DNA from: Ryuthela nishihirai
Taxonomy: Eukaryota > Arthropoda > Arachnida > Araneae > Heptathelidae
DNA length: 64,000 nucleotides
Direction: 5' to 3'
Assembly (NCBI GenBank): GCA_038380435.1
Contig: JAWZYU010000019.1
Span: 29,475,801 to 29,539,800 of the forward strand
Part shown: piece after piece, positions 22,885-33,721 of the stretch
Layout of the letters: each line of letters opens with the position of its first letter
How positions within the stretch are numbered: the first letter of the stretch is position 1
Notes under the pieces: model-generated
The model's input: only the letters and a program-made list of their open reading frames with translations
Databases searched by the model: none
What the model was told of the DNA's origin: nothing
Made by a program: the position numbers and the translations under genes

Positions 22885-23600
22885 GCCACCTACAATAAAA
22901 ACACAAGGCGCGATTCATAACGATTAATACAACGTGCTACCTCCATTCGTAAACGAACAAAACACGAGCACAACACTTGCGAACAAAACACGAGATCCAT
23001 AATAGTGAATATCACTTACGATCCAAATAAAAAACACAATGTGCGACCTATAGCAATATAACATAACGTGAATTTGCATCAATAAACGTATCGTAATGCC
23101 CACAATAATAAGCTCAGTGTGCGATCAATGTGTATCAAGTAGTGAACACAACTTAAGATCCACAATAATAAGCACAATGTGCAACACACAACAATAAACG
23201 TAATAAACATAACGTACTGTCCAAAGTAATAAATACAACCTGCGACCTGCAACAATAAATGCAATGTGTTATCCCAGTAATAAACAAAACATGTGAGTTA
23301 CACTAATGAACATAATGTTGGATCCACAGTAGTAAACATAACGTATGATCCATGATAATATAAACAATACGCAATTGAACATAATGCTTTATCCACAGTA
23401 GTGAACATACAACCTATAGCAATAAACACAACATGTATCCTCCATCAATAAGCATAACGTACTGCCCTCAGTAATAAACACAACTTACAATAAAAGCACG
23501 GTGCAGTCTACTGTGAGAAAAACGATATAGGATCAAAGGAAGAAACAACATGAAGCTCTCATAAAAAACACAACATACTACCTTTTTCAATAGGCTGGTA
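22885..23600. repeat. Degenerate 26-bp minisatellite
   Basis: About 26 diverged units near the consensus agtaataaacacaacgtgcg plus atccac run through the whole stretch. The minus-strand open frame at 23079-23264 is a translation of the array and is not a gene. Confidence 0.85.
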
Positions 23601-25534
23601 GAAATGGAGAACTATAGTAGCAGCTAAAAGCCAAATATGTACGAGGAATCTGCGTATTACAAAAATTTCTCTAATGTATGCAATAACAAAACCCTCTTTC
23701 TCTGTTTCATTTCTCTCCATTTCAGTAGGAATAAATGTACATCATTTTACTTCTTTATTTTTTGTATTTTCCCATAAAAATTTAATTAATCATCAATTTA
23801 CTTCAAAAATATATTTCTCCCTCATTGGAAAGCTGATTTTTAGCTGCTTCTGTATTTTTTTTTACTTTCAACGTTAATTAAAATAAATAGGCAAAAAACA
23901 AACTATCGTCTTAAGAATAAAAATAAATTATGACACATATATTTAAACTAATGAAACTCATTTCGTTAATATTTAAGCGATATCATTATACTTTAGCTAT
24001 TTAGCACATTAGTTCTATTACCTTCAACTCCTTTTTTAAGCTTCCTTCCTAATCGACCATTTCCCAAATGCAGTTTTTAATTACACTTTCCTATCTGAAA
24101 GACTTCAAAAACATCATCAAGTGAAACATTATAGGCATCAGATGTGATGATTTTTCCCTCTTTCGAATTCAATACGAATGCAAAAAAAAAAAACAGTTCT
24201 TTAATACATTGAAATAAACCTCATTGACGAAAGGCCCACCATTAATTTTAATTAGGTTTAAGAAACATATTTTAATTACATAACTTTTTCGATTTTGTTG
24301 TAGAACGCTATTATATTTCCCTTTTTCGCTGCTAGAGACGGTCACATTTAACGAAAGAGTAAATGATTACTCTCACATTGCATATTAAAAAAAGAAAGTT
24401 CTCTTTTTTTCTTCCTGAATTTCCTCTTCCTTTCATATTAATGATTTGTTTTTCATACTGCCTACAATGAGTCTGAGTCCTTGCGAATGAAAAGAGAGAG
24501 ATAGGCAGGGAAGAAACAGGAGATGTTTCCTAAACTTAGTTAACTCTGCCCATTACTTCAATCTCATTATTTTCAAAGCTGAGGTCCTTCTCTGCCTCAA
24601 ACACTCTTTCTATCTCTCCCTCTTTCGTTTTTTTACCCGCTTCTACCTTCACTTCGCTCCCGTAAAATCATTAAAACGAAAACCAGCCATTTAATGAGAA
24701 ACAATAATCATTAGAATTAATGACTGCCTGACAGTTAACAGTTATCCCTCCATACCCTGTCAGCTTTAGCTATGCAATATGTCACTGCCATCTGACACTG
24801 GATGAAAATTAAAGATAAAGCGCAAGAAAAAAAAAGATGCTGCTAAGGTAACACTGTGTAGGAGAAAAGCGCTACATCGTAGTATTCTTCAAATTCATTG
24901 GCCTCGGTACATTAACGAGCTACCTGCATCATCGAAGAAAATTATACACAAGTTTGATGGCGAAAATGAAGCTGAAGGAGAGAGGAGATAGTAATTTTAT
25001 GCTGTGGGGAGGAGGATTTTCTTTAATTAGTTGCTGGTTTTCGTACTGGAATGTAAATCATTTTGTTCTTAGGAAATACTCAATTAAACGATGTGAAGAA
25101 GAATTTCATGTAGTGTTGTTGTTGTTTTTTTTCGCTAATAATGGGCTCTACTTTTAAATTTTAATCACTTATAACAAATTAACCGAATAAAAAATTAGTT
25201 GCTGCTTCTAGAAGATTTATCATCCAAATTTTTATCAAGCTTTGTCGTTTTTAGGCTACAAAACGATAAGAAATTAATAAAACCTAGAAAATGGAAATTA
25301 CTTTTGTGTTCTAGAGAAGTGATGCGCAAACTGTGAGTCGCACGAAAAATTCTGGAGGTTGCGCGAAATTTAAATTAATTATAAACTATAAAAATAAACC
25401 CATTTTTCTTTACCTTCATTTCAAAATAATAAAACCATTTTTACATGAACACAGTGTAAATATACAAAAATTCTGATAGGTTGCATCAAGCTAATATTTA
25501 AAAAGGGGATCTAGATTTTAAATGCTTGCGTAGC
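23601..25534. other. Long stretch without recognised gene or repeat
   Basis: AT-rich overall. The part at 24300-24720 is less AT-rich, with C/T-rich runs (about 24590-24650) and could be single-copy or regulatory sequence, but nothing decisive is visible. At 25316-25345, gtgatgcgcaaactgtgagt resembles the start of a hAT-type element. Confidence 0.35.
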
Positions 25535-26517
25535 ACGGCAGGTTTTCGAAACTATGGTCCATAAAGTCTTTGCAAAAGGACGCAGTACGCAAATTTTAAC
25601 TTTGAATTTTTGTACTATGAGTAAGAGAATAAAAATGTATATTTTGAAAAGCATTTTTGTCATAAAAGCTGCAGAGTCAATTTTTCAAATTTACATAACT
25701 TGTGAAGTCTTTTTTAAAAATGGGGTGTGGGTGATGCAGTCGGTAACCAGTCAGGCTCGTAATCTGTAGTTCCAAGGTTGGAGTCCCAACTGTGTCAGCA
25801 TTAAGATTTATCTCCGCTAAACTTTCACCCTACCCTCGGTCAGAAAGGAGACATCCTGGGCTTGGAAAGGCGACCATCCGTCGGATAGAACGTTAAGCCG
25901 TGGCCCGGTTGCAGGAGAGCCATACCCTGTGCATATTAAAGAACACTTTATATATCCTTGACGAGAGGCTACCATCTGTCTTCTAACAGGCATTGCGTGG
26001 GAGAAAAAGTACTGCTCAGAGGTAAAACAAACCTAACTCTTTTAAAAGGGATATAAGAACCATATATGGCCTAACTGGCCATATATGGTTTTTTTTAGAA
26101 GTAACAGAACAACAACAAGTTCATTCTTCCCATTAAATATTACAATAATTAAATACTTTGTAATTGGCAAACACGGCAAATACGATATTAACACTTAACC
26201 TTGTTCTAATTTTGTTTTTTCAGGGTTTATTACAATTCCAACTCGATTTAATAAAATTTGGAACGAACCAACATTTTTACACGAATTCTGAAATTATTGT
26301 CATTTTTGGTTCATAGTTCACTCTTCATTGGAAATATCTTGTTTGAAATTAATGATATTAAGTAACAAATTGGCTCAATTTAGTAAAATCAATATTAAAA
26401 TTTTGTTTCATAAGTAGCTTATACATGTTGTCATTCAAAAATTTTGGTGTTAGAGGTCTCACAAAAAGCTATTCTTATTTTTGGGGGGCCGCCAAGAAAT
26501 AACGTTGAAAACCACTG
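25535..26517. mobile_element. Possible hAT-like non-autonomous element
   Basis: The left end gcaggttttcgaaactatgg and the right end (reversed) cagtggttttcaacgttatt both resemble hAT termini of the cagnggttcncaaac type. No transposase is seen inside. Most of the interior is a nested SINE1 (25719-26035) and unique DNA. An 8-bp target duplication is not clear, so the pairing of the ends is an inference. Confidence 0.4.
25719..26035 (+). mobile_element. SINE1 copy with internal deletion
   Basis: Head gtgggtgatgcagtcggtaa, ctcgtaatctgtagttccaa, B box aaggttggagtcccaac, and core cgtcggatagaacgttaagc. The 3' part jumps from taacaggcattgcgtgggag to the tail tcagaggtaaaacaaacc, so roughly 70 bp are lost. 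Confidence 0.8.
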
Positions 26518-26827
26518 ATACAGATAACATTTTATTATATTATTAAATGTTCGTAGGAAAGAAAAATTTTTTTAGCTTTTTTTTAATTTAAGGAATATTA
26601 TTTAGTGGATTATAAATACGTTTTCAAGCTGGAATCACTTCTCAAAAAGTTATCAACAAAACTCTTTTATTTAGGCGAAAATTTCAAAAAAATATTTTGC
26701 TGTAACTCATTAAACTTTATTTGTCCAATACACATCTGAAACGTTGTATCAATGTACAAAATTGTTTTAAGTTATTAATATAGGGGACAAAAATAATATC
26801 GATTTCAAACACCATTATGAAATCGAA

Positions 26828-27405
26828 GTACACTGGTTTCCATATATTAAGAAACAACGTTATGTTATCTCAGTGGAAAGCTAACGTTGAAGCTCGATAA
26901 TTTCTAAAATAAGTTTTTTGCTTCGAAAACTATGATAGCAGATACAAATCTCAATGAAATATATCAATATCTCGATTTTTAATATTCGTTCTGTATTTAA
27001 TGAGTTATGGAAGTTTGAACATTGAACTATAGCAATGCCAGTCTTAAAAAAACTTATACAAAACTGATGAATAGGGAAAAAATTCTCTGCACAAACTTCT
27101 AAATTACCCACTTATTTTATTAAACACTTTGATATAATATGTAATGTTAAGTTTCAATCAACTACCGAAGTCAATTTTTGCGACTGACATTGTTATTGCT
27201 AAATATTTAAATTTCCGTAACTCCTTAAATACTGAACGAATATTGTTGAAAATCGAGATATTGATGTATTTGTTTAAGATCTTTATCTGCTATCAAACTT
27301 TTCAAAACAACAAAACTTTTTTAGAAGTTATAGAGCTTCGACGTTATCGTTCCACTGACATATAAAGTTGTTTCTTAATTTATGGAAACCAATGTAGTTT
27401 CCAAA
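26828..27405. mobile_element. Fold-back element, family B
   Basis: The tips tacactggtttccatatatt (26830) and, reversed, ctacattggtttccataaat (about 27400) start two arms of around 200 bp. The arms share aagctctataatttctaaaa and, towards the centre, gagttatggaagtttgaa. The arms are diverged. It is related to the larger family B elements at 36878, 46979 and 60167. The open frames at 26881-27111 (-) and 27144-27365 (+) are the two arms. Confidence 0.7.
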
Positions 27406-27679
27406 ATCTCGTGTAAAGAAATATTCTTCCATAATCTGTAGAATCTGAATTAAATTAAAGCCACCCAAATTTATTAAACATGCAAAGAATCAAAACAATT
27501 GAATTTTAAATTAGTTGTATTCATTTTAACATTTCAAAATTATGTATTGTGTTACAATAAAGTCTTAGCAGTTGCGCTGAATTCAACCACCAACTTCAGA
27601 CATTCGGAGATCCTAAGTTATGATTCTGAAACCCAATACCTTAAAAAATAAATATATCACATTGCAATATCTATAAGCC
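27406..27679. other. AT-rich spacer
   Basis: Nothing recognised. Confidence 0.35.
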
Positions 27680-28590
27680 TGTATGCTTTCCTCTTCCCAG
27701 TCTCTTTGTTATTCTGACTCCCTCTCCACTTGCCCGTTTGCTCTGTATTTGTCTCTCTGCCTCTTTTCTTCTATCTGTTTGCCTCTTTCTCCTTTCGCTT
27801 TTATGTGTTTGCCACCCAACCTGTATGCTTCCTCTCTCTCTCTCCATGCCTATATCTCTGCTTTCTTTCCACTTCTTTGTCTCCTTCTCCGTTTGTCTGT
27901 TTGTCTCCTTCTTCGCTTATCTGTTTCTTTCCTTGTCCTTTGTCTGTTTGCCTCCTCTTCCGATCGTTTATATGTTTGCCTCCTCTTCCGATCGTTTATA
28001 TGTTTGCCACCCTACATGTACATTTTTTCTCTCTCTGTCTGCCTATATATATTTCCCTTTCCACTTATCTGTCTCTTCCGTTGTCACCTTCGCTTGTATG
28101 TTTTTCTCTTTGCTCGCGTTCTGTTTGCCTCCTTCTCCGTTCGCTTATCTTTCAACTCCACAGAACTTTCGGTATCCATAAGTGAACAAAAAAATTCCCT
28201 ACATGTGTACGTTTGCTCTCTTTCTGCCTATACATCTTCTTTCTTTCCCACTTATCTCTCTCTTTCTCCAATTGTCTGTTTGTCTCCTTCTCCTCTTGTC
28301 TTTTTGTCTCTTCTCTTCTCTATTTGCCTCTAACTCCGTTCACTTACATGTTTTCCTCCCTACATGTAAGTTTCCTCTCTCTCTGCCTATATATCAGCCT
28401 TCTTTTCCACTTCTCTGTCTCCGTCTACATGTAATGACGTCTTCTGTCTACTCTATTACTCTGTCTACTCTATTACTCTGTCTACTCTTTCTCTCTGTCT
28501 ACAAGTGTTTGACTCATTTTCCGTCTGCTTATGTTTGCCTCCCTATTTGTACATCTGCCTCGCTCTCCATTTCTCTTTAAGCCTCCCTTT
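27680..28590 (+). repeat. Pyrimidine-rich degenerate minisatellite
   Basis: More than 900 bp of almost purely C and T on the plus strand, apart from a patterned A/G at intervals. It has local units of 28 bp (tttgcctcctcttccgatcg plus tttatatg, repeated at 27947-28010) and 18 bp (tctgtctactctattact at 28440-28500). Because TAA, TAG and TGA are rare in such sequence, all three plus frames are open over hundreds of bases. The resulting Ser/Leu/Cys/Phe-rich reading frames are not genes. Confidence 0.9.
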
Positions 28591-28592
28591 CC

Positions 28593-28990
28593 TGGGCGGG
28601 GTAGCTCAGTCTGTTGTGTTGCGCATCAGGCTCATAATCTGCAGTTCCTAGGTTGAAGGAAGTTATTGTTTTACCTCTGAGCGGCATTTTTTTTGCACAC
28701 AATAGACTAAATTGTTAGGTCACAAGGACCCCGAAGGCTCAGAGTAGGTTGATGAGAGGGGACCCACTGGACAGCTGTTTAGGAGACAGATGGTAGCCTC
28801 CCGTCAAGGCCATCCAGTGTGTTCTCTAACATGTATAGAGTATGCTCTCCCGCACATGGGGCCAAATCTAAAAAATCCCATTCAAAGGACGGCGGCCTTT
28901 CCAAACCCATCGGTGTTCCCTACTGACCGTGGGTAGGGCGAGAAATTTTCCAAAGGTAAAATCTAAATGCTGGCCCAGGAGGGACTTGAT
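28593..28990. mobile_element. SINE1 head (+) joined to a minus-strand SINE1
   Basis: 28593-28657 is a plus-strand head with an intact Met-type anticodon region (ggctcataatctgcagttcc). It stops just after ggttgaag and joins 28661-28990, a minus copy from tail (tgttttacctctgagcggca) to just inside the B box, where it is cut. The minus copy lacks its own head, so this is either two truncated insertions or one rearranged one. Confidence 0.75.
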
Positions 28991-30048
28991 TTGAAATAAT
29001 ATATTCGAATTTCCTTTAAATTCTGAGGTAAATTCTTATAATCAAGCCCTGTTGATTTTTGATATTCAGAATTACGTAACTCTTCAAATGGTGAATAAAT
29101 ATCGTTTAAAAAATAATGATATAGACAGATGTGAACGAATTTTATAATTTATCTTCAGTCACATTATTTTATAAACTCTTATTAAAGAAGTAACGTTGTT
29201 TCTCGTTTGGCATTCCATTGACATAACAAAGGAATGGTCTTGAAATGCATTTTGTGCTACTCCTTGTATTAAGGAATATTACTCTGAACCTTTCACATAT
29301 CCGAGAAATAGGAGGAAAATTTCCTGTTTAGATTTCTGAAATTCCAAATTCATATTTTAATATTTAGGTTGACTTTACCAACATGATCATCACCACGCTT
29401 TCCAATTTCTTCTTTGACCATTTCCATTAAAACATAAATGGCATCCCTTCCGTTAACCAGAAAACACTCCTGCTTATTATCATACCTTTTATATAATTAT
29501 CCCACAGCCACACTTGCCGTGCCCACTACTGCATTATTAGACGACAGCATTGCCTCTTGTAAATTGCATTGGAAGTTTTCTGCAAACGAGCATGTTTAAT
29601 TCCGGGTTCGCAACCCAAAAGGATAAACTCATCTTTTCTTTACCTGGCTTCCTTCTTCTGACATTTGCGTGCTTTTACTCGTTGTTCCCCGATCAAGTAT
29701 TACTACGAAGCCGTAAAAAGAGTTAGTGCCTAGCACTAATTAAAGGTTTCAGTAGCACGCTACACCTCGCGCACTTCCAATACGAAATAACGGCAAAGGA
29801 AATTACTTTTATTGCAGTTTCGTAATAGCATTAACTGTCTTAGGGGTGTGTGTGTGCAGTGTTTTAAGAGTTTGTCTTTGCTGTTTCAAAGAATATTTAG
29901 CAGGTCTTTTATGATTAGAATGGAATGCAGGACAGTAGTGGGAGAAACTATATGGGATTTTATTGAATTGTATTTTGAAAGAGCTTTTTTTCCTGAAAAA
30001 GATGATTAAGAGAAAATATTTCAATTCACTACATTAAGATCTTGATAT
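28991..30048. other. Mostly unique DNA with a single family-B arm
   Basis: 29040-29240 resembles one arm of the family B fold-back (attacgtaactcttcaaatg ... acataacaaaggaatgg). 29480-29760 is less AT-rich and unexplained. The open frames on both strands at 29809-30024 overlap each other and carry no motif. Confidence 0.4.
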
Positions 30049-30200
30049 GTACTAGCTGAACTTTGACCAGTGCTGCCCCCAGTCTCACTTTAAAGACATA
30101 ATCTCTGTATTCAGATTTTCACTACACTAATGGTTAGTTTTGTGAGTATCAGCCTCCTGCACCACCAGCACTTTAGCACACATTCAACACTCATATATGT
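30049..30200 (+). repeat. Repeat family E copy
   Basis: tactagctgaactttgacca ... tgctgcccccagtctcactt ... cactttagcacacattcaac. The same phrases occur at 32945-33180 and 33415-33560. An interspersed repeat of unknown class. Confidence 0.6.
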
Positions 30201-30512
30201 TGGTGTTATAATACGAAAAAACGAAAACGATTAAATGCAGTGTTGACAGCTTCGAAAGATGACATTCCTCTAAATGATTTAAGGAAAATCGTTACAAAAC
30301 GTGGAACAGTTCATAATAACCACCAGGAAAGAAAACTAAATTAATCTACATTTTGTTAACATCTTGCCTTTAGCTGAGAAAAAGATTATATATTTTCAGA
30401 GTTGCTTTTTAACATGCTACGTAATGCGAGCAATGGATTAAGCAGCGATTAGTGTTTCCCCTACAAATAGCGTCTCTCTCCTACAGCTGGTTCCTCAAGA
30501 TTACATCTATGT

Positions 30513-30632
30513 CAGTGGTTCTCAACCTTTTGTGCTTCACGTACCCCTGGAAATGTGTAACTGGCGTACCCGTCAGATGTTATATATATTATAATATATA
30601 TTATATATTATAATGTCAGATGTTATCTTACT
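30513..30632 (+). mobile_element. hAT-type terminus
   Basis: cagtggttctcaaccttttg is the classic start of hAT-superfamily elements. The interior cgtacccctggaaatgtgta follows, and then an AT palindrome (30580-30613) bounded by a repeated gtcagatgttat. No matching right end was found, so the element is truncated. Confidence 0.6.
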
Positions 30633-30877
30633 TTAACCCTTATCGTGCCAGTGCTTTTTTTTCCTCTTAAAATGCAATTCAATTTCTAAGTCATATTATG
30701 AAACAACTAATGAATGAAATAGTTCATCATTACATACTAAGAGAAAGAGCATTTAATTCTGAACAAAAAGTATAAAATTAAAAGAAAAAATTAGGTAAGC
30801 ATAAAAAACGCATTTCAAGGTCATTTGTACAGATTTTAGAAAATCATTTAATAAACTCTTGGCACTGAAAGGGTTAA
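30633..30877. mobile_element. piggyBac-type MITE, TTAA-flanked
   Basis: TTAA at 30633-30636 and 30874-30877 flank a 237-bp element. Its ends read cccttatcgtgcc and, reversed, ccctttcagtgcc (10 of 13 identical). TTAA target duplication with a CCCTTT-type tip is diagnostic of the piggyBac superfamily. No transposase inside. It cuts into the RTE endonuclease relic, and the minus-strand frame 30753-30941 runs across the junction. Confidence 0.8.
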
Positions 30878-31750
30878 GAAAAAAAAAGCTATCTTTCTCA
30901 TCGGCATTCTCAGTAGGAACATAACAGCATATAACATTCAATGCTTGTCTGAATTTAATGCTTGTCTGAAATTTTGCCGTAAGAAACCTTTCATTAATTC
31001 ACTCATATGCTAGAAGAACTTCACTAGCCTGTCTGCTGAGAAGCACACCTACGTCATTCTTATTATCTTACCTCCCTGAAAAGAGAAATTTAAGATTATT
31101 TTTTAGGAATCTGATCTTTATCTGTCCATCTGGTCTCTTGCAAGCGGAGAATATATATAAATTATTACGGTGGAATTTTTGTGTGAGGACATCAAGACAA
31201 TAAGCTCTATGCAGAGTTCTCACATTCCAACTACCTGTGGAGAGAAAATGGTTAGTGGGATGTTTAAAGAAACTATGTTTATTGAGAGAGGGAATGCCGA
31301 CAATATCAAACAGCCCCCTAATCGCAGACATGGGGCAAAGACCTGTTTCCCACCACTAAAGGCTGAAGTGATCTGCAGTGGAAGACTTCCTCCAATGTAG
31401 ATTTGACCATTGCCGTAGAAGCAAAAATTCAGGTACCTGGGATAACCTGTGATCAGGATTATCCACCAGCTGATAAAAAGTATCTTGTGAATCTATTCTT
31501 TTGGGATTGTAAACCCACAAACAGAAAACACAGCATTAATATTCCACCTCAACAGAAACCCACCACTGCAGGAAATTCAGAATCCATAATCAAGCTCAGA
31601 GCCTTAATCCAGTCTAGTCCGGTAAGTTTATATGGTCAGCAGCAGGACCCTATGTGGTTGACCACTCCTCAGCACAGTAGAGGAAAAAGAAAAATAGGTG
31701 CAGTTGTCCAGATCAGTAGATCACACTGATCTGGCAGCCCTCCTTTCCAA
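30878..31750 (-). pseudogene. RTE-type LINE: 5' region and endonuclease relic
   Basis: On the minus strand, about 31245-31090 reads GSWNVRTLHRAYCLDVLTQK and continues (NNLYIFSACKRPDGQ), which is the start of an APE-type endonuclease. After a frame break it resumes (LLSRQASEVLLAYE) and reaches VICCYVPTENADEKDS near 30895, another conserved endonuclease block. The piggyBac MITE interrupts the reading there. 31260-31750 would be the 5' part of the element. The plus-strand open frame at 31403-31729 is antisense to it and is not a gene. Confidence 0.7.
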
Positions 31751-31977
31751 TGCCTTCAACAAGAGAGTATCTCTTGTTGAAGAGAATGGAAACTAACGTT
31801 GTGCACCACGACAAAGGCGGGGTCAGACATTAGGTCGGTTCTATGCATCTCTCCCTCATAATAATCATACCATCCTATTCATCTCCACCAGCAAAAACAT
31901 ATCTTCGTAATAATAATAGTATCATCGCATTAATCTTCACCACCAAACATCCCTCTTCCTCATAATAATCATATAAT
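31751..31977. other. Short spacer with ataataatcat repeats
   Basis: The phrase cataataatcatac recurs with variants three times between 31857 and 31975 together with ctccacca, an old tandem repeat of about 55 bp. Confidence 0.45.
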
Positions 31978-32268
31978 CAAGACTTATCTCTGCTAACTCC
32001 ATATTGATCTCAGTGAGAAAGGGGACTCCCATGGACTTGAAAAGGCCTCCATTTCTCGGATGAGACATTTATTCCTGCTGCTTGTGCAGAACAACAATAG
32101 CATGTGCACGTTAAAGAATACGCTTTATGGCCTTGACGGGAAACTTCCATCTGCTTGCTAAGAGGCGTCCAGTTGTCCCTTTCCCCAACCTTCTTCGATC
32201 CCTTGGAAACCTTGTGACCTCCTCATTTACTTCATTATGCCCCACTCAGAGGCAAAAACAACCCTGTC
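31978..32268 (+). mobile_element. SINE1 copy, 5' truncated
   Basis: It begins at the body just after the tRNA-like part (gacttatctctgctaactcc), keeps gcacgttaaagaatacgctt, and ends cactcagaggcaaaaacaac. Head missing. Confidence 0.75.
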
Positions 32269-32747
32269 CACTCCTCTTAATAACGTTATAACGCTGAAAT
32301 CTCAATTGTTTACGAAACGAATATTAAATAGTCAAATTGCCAGCGTTTAAACAAAGACGTGATAATCTACATTGGAAGACTTTTGGGTGCTCCTCCCATT
32401 CCTTTGTCATTTCCTTAAACATTACTGAGCACTTTGCTCACTCCTCATTTTCCTCTCCTAGAAAGAGCAATTACGATCTCGATTAGGAACTCTCGGGAGA
32501 TTTACTCTTAAGTCGGATGTCTACTTCATAAAAGCATCACGTTGATCAAACTCTTCCTCTGTTATCTTTCATTTTCTAAGAGAATGCTTCGGATGAAGAA
32601 GTTCTGGTGCACTTCTACAATCAAGTCACGTGCACTGGTTAGGAGCGTCTTCAATTTTCGATCCCCTAGTTCAGGCTTGATTATAAATATCCAGATTTTG
32701 CGGACATAAAAAAGTGACATATTTGGTATCCGGTTTTTCTGTCATAG
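32269..32747. other. Spacer, no gene seen
   Basis: Unique-looking DNA, without motif. Confidence 0.35.
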
Positions 32748-32937
32748 CCGTCCCTGTGACCGAATGGTTAGCGTGCTTGGCTACTGATCAAAGGGACCTG
32801 TATTCGGAACCTGTGTAAGACTTGATTGTTTGTGTTGTCTTTTTGCTGAGGTCTCATCTTCTACTATGGCATATAAACTGACGGGGTTCATGTCAGATCT
32901 CTGTCGAAAACAGCTTCTTGAGGAGAATTTTTTTTAA
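32748..32937 (+). mobile_element. SINE2 copy
   Basis: Head ccctgtgaccgaatggttag with ggctactgatcaaaggg, a damaged B box (tattcggaacc), body gtcttttgtctgag-like (tgttgtctttttgctgaggt), and 3' end agcttcttgaggag. Full length. Confidence 0.8.
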
Positions 32938-32944
32938 TTGTCAT

Positions 32945-33721
32945 ACTAGCTGAACGACACCAGCGCTGCCCCGTGTCACTTTTAATCTATATACACAGTC
33001 GTATCAGAATAATATGACCACCCCCCATTCCCATTATTAAGTAGGTGGTCCTATTATTCTCATACGACTATGTATTCTTATTTTCACTGCACTAAAGATA
33101 AAATTTTTTAAGCACTCCCACCCCCACCCGACACTTTAGCTCAGTTGAACACGAAGAAATTTCCCGGTGTTTGCTTGGGTCATCAGCGCGCTCTCTCATG
33201 GCCCGTGACTTAGTTTCTATCTAAACTATCGAGATTTTTACTTTCGTTACGACAGATTTTGCTGCCCTGTGACTCCGGTGATACTTGACCGCATGGTCCA
33301 AATTTCACGCACGGCTTCCCCCTTGGGCCCTGTGGTCGGCTTAAAAATCAGGTTCCTACTTGGCCCGTGGCTTCGTTTCTATACAAATTGTCACAGCTCG
33401 GATTTCTCATTTAACGTGCATATTCTGCTTTTTACTGCGCTAAAGGTTAGCTTATTATTATCCTATTCCCCCGACATTTTAGCGCAGTTTCAACACGTAA
33501 AATTTCCCGGTGTTGTAAAGGTCATTGCTGACTCAGCGCGCGCTCTTATAGCCCATGACTTCGTCGCAAACTATCGAGATTTATTTCCGCACATGTGGTA
33601 TTCTGTGCCTCCCGACGTAATTGATCGAAAGGTACCAAATTTCGCATACTCGTTCCCCATGCCTGATCCAGTGTTGGGTAAAAAAATCAGGGCCCTAGCT
33701 GGAATGGAATGCTTTAAATAA
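32945..33721 (+). repeat. Repeat family E, two tandem diverged copies
   Basis: Copy 1 (32945-33260) and copy 2 (about 33270-33600) share cacttttaatct / acatttta-type phrases, aaatttcccggtgtt, tcagcgcgcgctct and catgacttcgtc / cgtgacttagtt. The open frame at 33269-33721 (+) lies wholly in this repeat and reads no known domain. It is unlikely to be a gene, though it is the longest non-simple frame in the window (150 codons). Confidence 0.6.
32992..33074. mobile_element. 83-bp palindromic micro-MITE
   Basis: TA (32992-32993, 33073-33074) flanks two 29-bp inverted arms starting cacagtcgtatcagaataat (left) and catagtcgtatgagaataat (right reversed), with three mismatches, around a loop of about 21 bp. 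It interrupts repeat E copy 1. The arm phrase taatatgaccacc resembles the terminal repeat of the Tc1-like element at 35-1250 (cattatgacca), so it may be a deletion derivative of such an element. Confidence 0.8.

Noticed and set aside
23079..23264. Minus-strand frame resembling a membrane segment
   Set aside because: It is read through the degenerate 26-bp array.
26221..26252. Possible terminal exon after the ZP exon (tttttcag acceptor, short frame in phase, then TAA and AATAAA)
   Set aside because: The frame is only about nine codons, shows no ZP similarity, and lies inside a probable hAT element. The signals are expected by chance in AT-rich DNA.
27683..28580. Long overlapping plus-strand open frames with hydrophobic, Cys/Ser/Leu-rich products
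   Set aside because: They are three frames through one pyrimidine-rich repeat. Stop codons are simply rare in such sequence.
31403..31729. 108-codon plus-strand open frame
   Set aside because: It is antisense to the 5' region of an RTE-type element on the minus strand.
33269..33721. 150-codon open frame, the longest outside simple repeats
   Set aside because: It lies entirely in tandem copies of interspersed repeat E and shows no domain or splice context.
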